DNA of 64,000 nucleotides from Desulfobacter curvatus DSM 3379. GTDB lineage: Bacteria; Desulfobacterota; Desulfobacteria; Desulfobacterales; Desulfobacteraceae. Of the stretch, positions 62,048 to 64,000 are shown one piece after another (positions within the stretch are counted from its first letter, which is position 1; the number at the start of each line of letters is the position of its first letter). The stretch is taken from the NCBI RefSeq assembly GCF_000373985.1, contig NZ_KB892901.1, forward strand, positions 82,807 through 146,806. The letters run 5' to 3'. A program made the position numbers and the translations under genes. The notes beneath the pieces were generated by a model, which saw only the letters and a program-made list of their open reading frames with translations, was not told the origin of the DNA and did not search any database.

Positions 62048-62879
62048 GTCTAAGAAAACAATCGGTTACACATTCTATTTCCTGCCTAAAACTACCTAAC
62101 TTTTTTAAAATCATTCCAAATTCGATGAATTTAATCTGACAATATAATTTTTGATATAGTGGCTAATATTTTTAACTATTCACACAGATGAAAAATCGTG
62201 CAGAATGCCATATATTTGGCGTTTTCATTTTGAAAAAAGTCAAAAAATTATAAAAATTTCACCCAGGAGACAAAACGTTTAAATACCATGAAATTTGACG
62301 ATTTTATTTGAAAAAATTTGAAAAATTCATTTAATATTTATCCAGATGAAGAATTGTTCAAGAGGCTATGTATCTGGCGTTTTTATTTTCAAAAAAGTTG
62401 AAAAATTACAAAATTTTCTTCCAGGGCAACAAACACCGATTATCGAATCCGCTTCGTTCATGGGCCTTGGCCGCGAGTTAGATTATGATGTCGAGGGCCG
62501 TATTAGATTGAGCGTGAAGAACGGTGTGCTTTGAGCCGGGTATGACTCCCCAGCGTAATGCAACGTTACAGAATCCGGCTGTCAACTACCCCGTTCATGT
62601 GTTGGAAAGATGGTGGTCCCGCCTGGGTGTTCAAGTGTTGATCAGACCCTGGGCCGACCTGCTTAGATTGTCGAAGCTAAAAGAGAACCAGCGTTTCTTT
62701 CCCTTCCTTAAGCCTATTTCGCCTCTTTAAATACTGCTTTTAAAAAAACTGAGCTTCCATAACTAAATTCCTCGCTTTGTCCGTTAGGACCCTCGTTCAA
62801 TTCGGGTTGTTTTTCCAGTCCCTTGCCATTGCCATGCCTGATTAATTTCAGCTGTTTTCCGATTAATTTCTTTAATATA
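62048..62879. other. 832-bp gene-free region right of attR
   Basis: Contains an imperfect tandem duplication (62184-62436) and then a more GC-rich 250-bp stretch with two short frames (62346-62534 and 62524-62730) that match nothing I know and have no convincing ribosome site. Probably decayed sequence. Confidence 0.5.
62184..62436 (+). repeat. imperfect tandem duplication, about 93 bp per unit
   Basis: Units 62184-62276 and 62342-62436 (period about 158 bp) align over their length, sharing CAGATGAA, TGGCGTTTT, ATTTT, AAAAAAGT and CCAGG at matching positions; I estimate about 70 percent identity by eye. Confidence 0.6.
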
Positions 62880-62907
62880 TTGACATGGTGTATATACAAT
62901 ATATAAT
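62880..62907 (+). promoter_or_regulatory. promoter and operator palindrome of brnTA
   Basis: TTGACA (62880-62885) and TATAAT (62902-62907), 16 nt apart, 22 bp before the brnT ATG. The spacer holds a perfect palindrome TGTATATACA (62889-62898), a likely site for autorepression by the BrnA-BrnT complex. Confidence 0.75.
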
Positions 62908-62929
62908 TGAAATATAAGGATAATAAAAA

Positions 62930-63220
62930 ATGGATCTTGAATTTGAGTGGGACGAGGGAAAGCGGTTAGAAAATATCAAAAAGCATAAGATTGATTTTGA
63001 AGAAGCTATAGAAATATTTTTTGGTCCTACAGTTACCAAGCTTGATACACGGCAAGATTATGGTGAGGACCGATATATTTCTATGGGGCAAATTGATGGC
63101 TTTGTTGTATTGGTCGTTGTTTATGTCGATAAAAAGACAAACATAAGACGTATAATATCAGCCAGGAGGGCAACAAAAAATGAGCAAAAAGTCTATTACA
63201 AAAGAATATTTAGAGGCTGA
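62930..63220 (+). CDS. brnT: BrnT-family toxin
   Basis: 96 residues. Diagnostic FEWDEGKRLENIKKHKIDFEEA, GEDRYISMGQIDGFVVLVVVYV and IRRIISARRATKNEQKVYYKR. BrnT is a RelE-fold ribonuclease that blocks translation and is neutralised by BrnA. AAGGATAA lies upstream. Its 3' end overlaps brnA by 41 bp, typical of the pair. It lies just outside the selC island. Confidence 0.93.
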   Translation: MDLEFEWDEGKRLENIKKHKIDFEEAIEIFFGPTVTKLDTRQDYGEDRYISMGQIDGFVVLVVVYVDKKTNIRRIISARRATKNEQKVYYKRIFRG

Positions 63221-63443
63221 TATCCCGGATGAGGATATCGATTTGTCAGATATCCCAGAAACTGACGAAGCTTTTTGGGCCGATGCCGTTGTGGAATGGC
63301 CCGATAAAAAGCAATTAATATCCATCCGCATAGACTCTGATATATTGGCTTACTTTAGAAGCAAGGGAAAAGGCTATCAATCCAGGATTAATGCTGTCTT
63401 ACGCACATATGTTGATCGTAAAAAACAGACTGAACAAGTATAG
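63180..63443 (+). CDS. brnA: BrnA-family antitoxin
   Basis: 87 residues. BrnA features: TDEAFWADAVVEWPDKKQLISIRIDSDILAYFRSKGKGYQSRINAVLRTYV, a ribbon-helix-helix C-terminus that dimerises and binds the promoter. The ATG lies in the 3' end of brnT (AGGAGGG ribosome site within brnT). Neutralises BrnT and represses the operon, probably through the palindrome upstream of brnT. Confidence 0.93.
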   Translation: MSKKSITKEYLEADIPDEDIDLSDIPETDEAFWADAVVEWPDKKQLISIRIDSDILAYFRSKGKGYQSRINAVLRTYVDRKKQTEQV

Positions 63444-63907
63444 TTCTCCTTGTCCCTAACCATGAATCAATTTCTTACCTCTGACATCCTGCTCCCAAAG
63501 CCGTTGTTATTGCTGTAAAAGCCCCTAAAAGCCTTTGTTTCAAGATGTCTATCCCTATATTCTTTCTTTTTTTGTCTGCTTTTGGATAAAACCTGCAACC
63601 AAAACCGCAACCATTTTAAACCTGCATTTTTCATTTCACCGATATTTACGAGGAAGCCTTGGCCAGGGCAGACACAAGATATGGGCCTGAATAATTTTAT
63701 GAAAATAAGTTCAATCATACCATTATGTTGCGAGCTGGCCTAACCAACTGAATTTAAAAGCTTTTTCTATCAGGTGCCTTGCAAATCAATATTGTATTGA
63801 AATTCAACACGTTAAAAACAATTTTGAAAATTTTAAAAATCAGTGGCAACATAATTTTTTGTTTTACTACACACCCCTCCAAGGCTAGCAAAAGCTGCTT
63901 CAGTGGT
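63444..63907. other. 464-bp region with no supported gene
   Basis: Short frames on the minus strand (63467-63718, 63754-63942) have no ribosome site or family match. Downstream of brnA no clear terminator is visible. Confidence 0.4.
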
Positions 63908-64000
63908 TTATAAACTGTCAAGCCAGGCAAGGATTTCAGCACTATTTTCCCAGTCGATCAACTCATCAATTTTTTTGTCATGAGTTATTTTCGATTGCAT
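63908..64000 (-). CDS. 3' end of an unidentified gene entering from the right edge
   Basis: An open minus-strand frame from the window edge to a TAA at 63908 encodes 31 codons with a protein-like sequence (KKIDELIDWENSAEILAWLDSL). Too short to identify; the true start is probably outside the window, though the last base triplet is itself an ATG. Confidence 0.35.
   Translation of the reverse strand: MQSKITHDKKIDELIDWENSAEILAWLDSL

Noticed and set aside
62346..62730. Two short frames in the region right of attR
   Set aside because: Overlap different frames without family matches; the first runs through the tandem repeat.
63467..63942. Minus-strand frames of 62-83 codons downstream of brnA
   Set aside because: No ribosome sites or recognisable motifs; composition of non-coding sequence.

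Overview
The window looks like a chromosome segment of a sulfate-reducing Desulfobacterota (Desulfobacteraceae-like) bacterium. This is inferred from the gene content of the left flank (TRAP C4-type transporter, triheme c7-type cytochrome, SYLF protein, lexA/imuB/dnaE2 mutasome, selenocysteine tRNA); no species-level marker is present. A relatively GC-rich host flank (1-11.26 kb) is followed by a much more AT-rich block of about 50.8 kb.

Left host flank (1-11,260). The leftward SOS-mutagenesis operon lexA - DUF72 - imuB - dnaE2 (dnaE2 runs off the left edge) is followed by a SYLF lipoprotein-like gene, a triheme cytochrome, a DctP-DctQ-DctM TRAP transporter, a ModF-like double ABC ATPase, a HAD nucleotidase and the tRNA-Sec gene selC.

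Integrated element (11,232-62,047). The last 29 bases of selC and 5 bases beyond it, 34 bp in total, are repeated exactly at 62,014-62,047. A tyrosine integrase and a small HTH (excisionase-like) gene lie next to selC, and helically phased ACTTTCACCA repeats (candidate integrase arm sites) lie beside both ends. From left to right the element holds: (i) a leftward operon of ERF annealing protein, PD-(D/E)XK/4-Cys exonuclease, MoxR/CobS-like AAA+ ATPase, DUF3150 protein, CobT-like VWA protein with an HExxH motif, a zinc-ribbon/glycine-zipper protein and a tiny acidic membrane protein, with stem-loops 22-25 nt before four of the start codons; (ii) a NYN-LOTUS ribonuclease-like gene; (iii) a translationally coupled type I restriction operon, hsdM-hsdS-[gajA-gajB]-hsdR-ygjP, in which a Gabija-type nuclease/helicase pair is embedded; (iv) a cargo segment bounded by a degenerate direct repeat (34.5 and 43.5 kb) with a Com-like zinc ribbon, two membrane proteins, XRE, a coiled-coil protein and a PocR/PAS hybrid kinase; (v) an unrecognised three-gene cluster with a putative PD-(D/E)XK fold plus YwbE, and a frameshifted gene; (vi) RecD2-like helicase, an inovirus Gp2/HUH-like gene and iteron-like repeats; (vii) secreted endonuclease I, a MoCo-carrier/SLOG protein with a Mesh1-like HD hydrolase, and a CheY-CheC-diguanylate cyclase trio; (viii) an IHF-DUF6794-HelD-like helicase operon; (ix) a RepA-like helicase with an unknown upstream partner. 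No relaxase, type IV secretion or virion genes were found, so the element looks like a non-self-transmissible integrative island, possibly mobilised by others.

Right flank (62,048-64,000). A gene-poor stretch contains a roughly 93-bp imperfect tandem duplication, followed by a BrnT/BrnA toxin-antitoxin pair with a clear promoter and operator palindrome, and the 3' end of an unidentified gene.

The strongest candidates for new biology are the MoxR/DUF3150/VWA(HExxH)/glycine-zipper operon with its positioned stem-loops, the Gabija pair nested inside the type I restriction operon, and the 43.6-45.2 kb unknown nuclease-like cluster.
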